A stretch of DNA of 5,525 nucleotides from Alphaproteobacteria bacterium (GTDB taxonomy: Bacteria > Pseudomonadota > Alphaproteobacteria > Micavibrionales > CSBR16-224), in assembly GCA_007116755.1 (NCBI GenBank), contig SKHU01000285.1, forward strand, positions 1 to 5,525, read 5' to 3'. The notes below the pieces were generated by a model that worked only from the letters and a program-made list of their open reading frames with translations, was not told the DNA's origin and did not search any database. Numbering within the stretch: position 1 is the first letter of the stretch; each line of letters begins with the position of its first letter. Shown in pieces: positions 5,275 to 5,525 of this stretch. Both the position numbers and the translations under genes were made by a program.

Positions 5275-5525
5275 ATGGAAAACACACGTCCCGCATTTCT
5301 GGATGCCGCCCGTCAGGCGCTTGAAACATTCTACCCCGATTGCGATAGCGGGTTTGCCGCAGGATCTGTGTTGCGGGGGGAAGAAACGGATAAATCCGAT
5401 ATTGATATCGTCGTGCTTTACGGACCGGAATTTGAGGATATACACCGTCATTCGGCGATCGTTGCCGGTTGGCCGGTCGAATTTTTCGTGCAGAACCCTG
5501 CTGCGCAGGATTATTTTATGGAGAA
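5275..5525 (+). CDS. Nucleotidyltransferase-domain protein (N-terminal part)
   Basis: The first 83 codons of a gene that runs off the window. The protein begins MENTRPAFLDAARQALE. It contains the polymerase-beta-type nucleotidyltransferase signature: Gly30-Ser31, RGEETDKSDIDIVVL at 34-48 with metal-binding Asp42 and Asp44, and a likely third acidic residue, Glu69, in GWPVEFFV. The family transfers a nucleotide, usually AMP, to a small molecule, RNA or protein. Members include aminoglycoside adenylyltransferases and the MNT antitoxins of HEPN/MNT pairs. The substrate cannot be told from this fragment, and no HEPN partner is visible upstream. AAGG at 5262-5265, 9 nt before the ATG, is a modest ribosome-binding site. 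It follows the Sel1 gene on the same strand after 51 bp without a visible promoter, so the two may be co-transcribed. Its three Gln codons are all CAG, as preferred in glmS. Confidence 0.8.
   Translation, partial: MENTRPAFLDAARQALETFYPDCDSGFAAGSVLRGEETDKSDIDIVVLYGPEFEDIHRHSAIVAGWPVEFFVQNPAAQDYFME

Overview
The window reads as ordinary chromosomal DNA from a Gram-negative bacterium, most likely an alphaproteobacterium. This inference rests on three things recalled from known families, not on a search: the short 184-residue dCTP deaminase with its characteristic central motif, the form of the tRNA-Thr(GGT), and the tight glmU-glmS pair. The genus cannot be named from the sequence.

Layout from left to right. 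Positions 1-96 are the C-terminal tail of glmU. Two bases later comes a complete glmS (99-1928, + strand), so two steps of UDP-GlcNAc synthesis sit in one operon. A minus-strand block converges on glmS with only 10 bp between stop codons. Read in its own direction it holds a small, previously uncalled 46-residue basic protein (3824-3684), dcd (3682-3128) and a DHH/DHHA1 phosphoesterase (3054-1939). A tRNA-Thr(GGT) gene (3917-3991, + strand) is divergent from this block. The two candidate promoters lie back to back, with their -35 boxes forming a small inverted repeat.

Positions 3992-4212 are AT-rich and have no solid gene. They contain three helically phased 10-bp direct repeats, an extended -10 promoter candidate and a palindrome next to the next gene's ribosome-binding site. 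Then comes a secreted Sel1-repeat protein (4213-5223) with seven repeats. After a 51-bp spacer that is open in the same frame, the start of a nucleotidyltransferase-fold gene (5275 onward) runs off the window end.

The left three quarters is housekeeping: amino-sugar synthesis, dUTP/dTTP precursor supply, nucleotide or nanoRNA turnover, and a tRNA. The right quarter looks more accessory. The Sel1 gene has a reversed glutamine codon preference and lies just beyond a tRNA gene. I see no clear novel system. The most useful second looks are the unannotated small ORF upstream of dcd with a possible near-leaderless start, the divergent promoter, the phased repeats after the tRNA, and the leader and readthrough context of the Sel1/nucleotidyltransferase pair.
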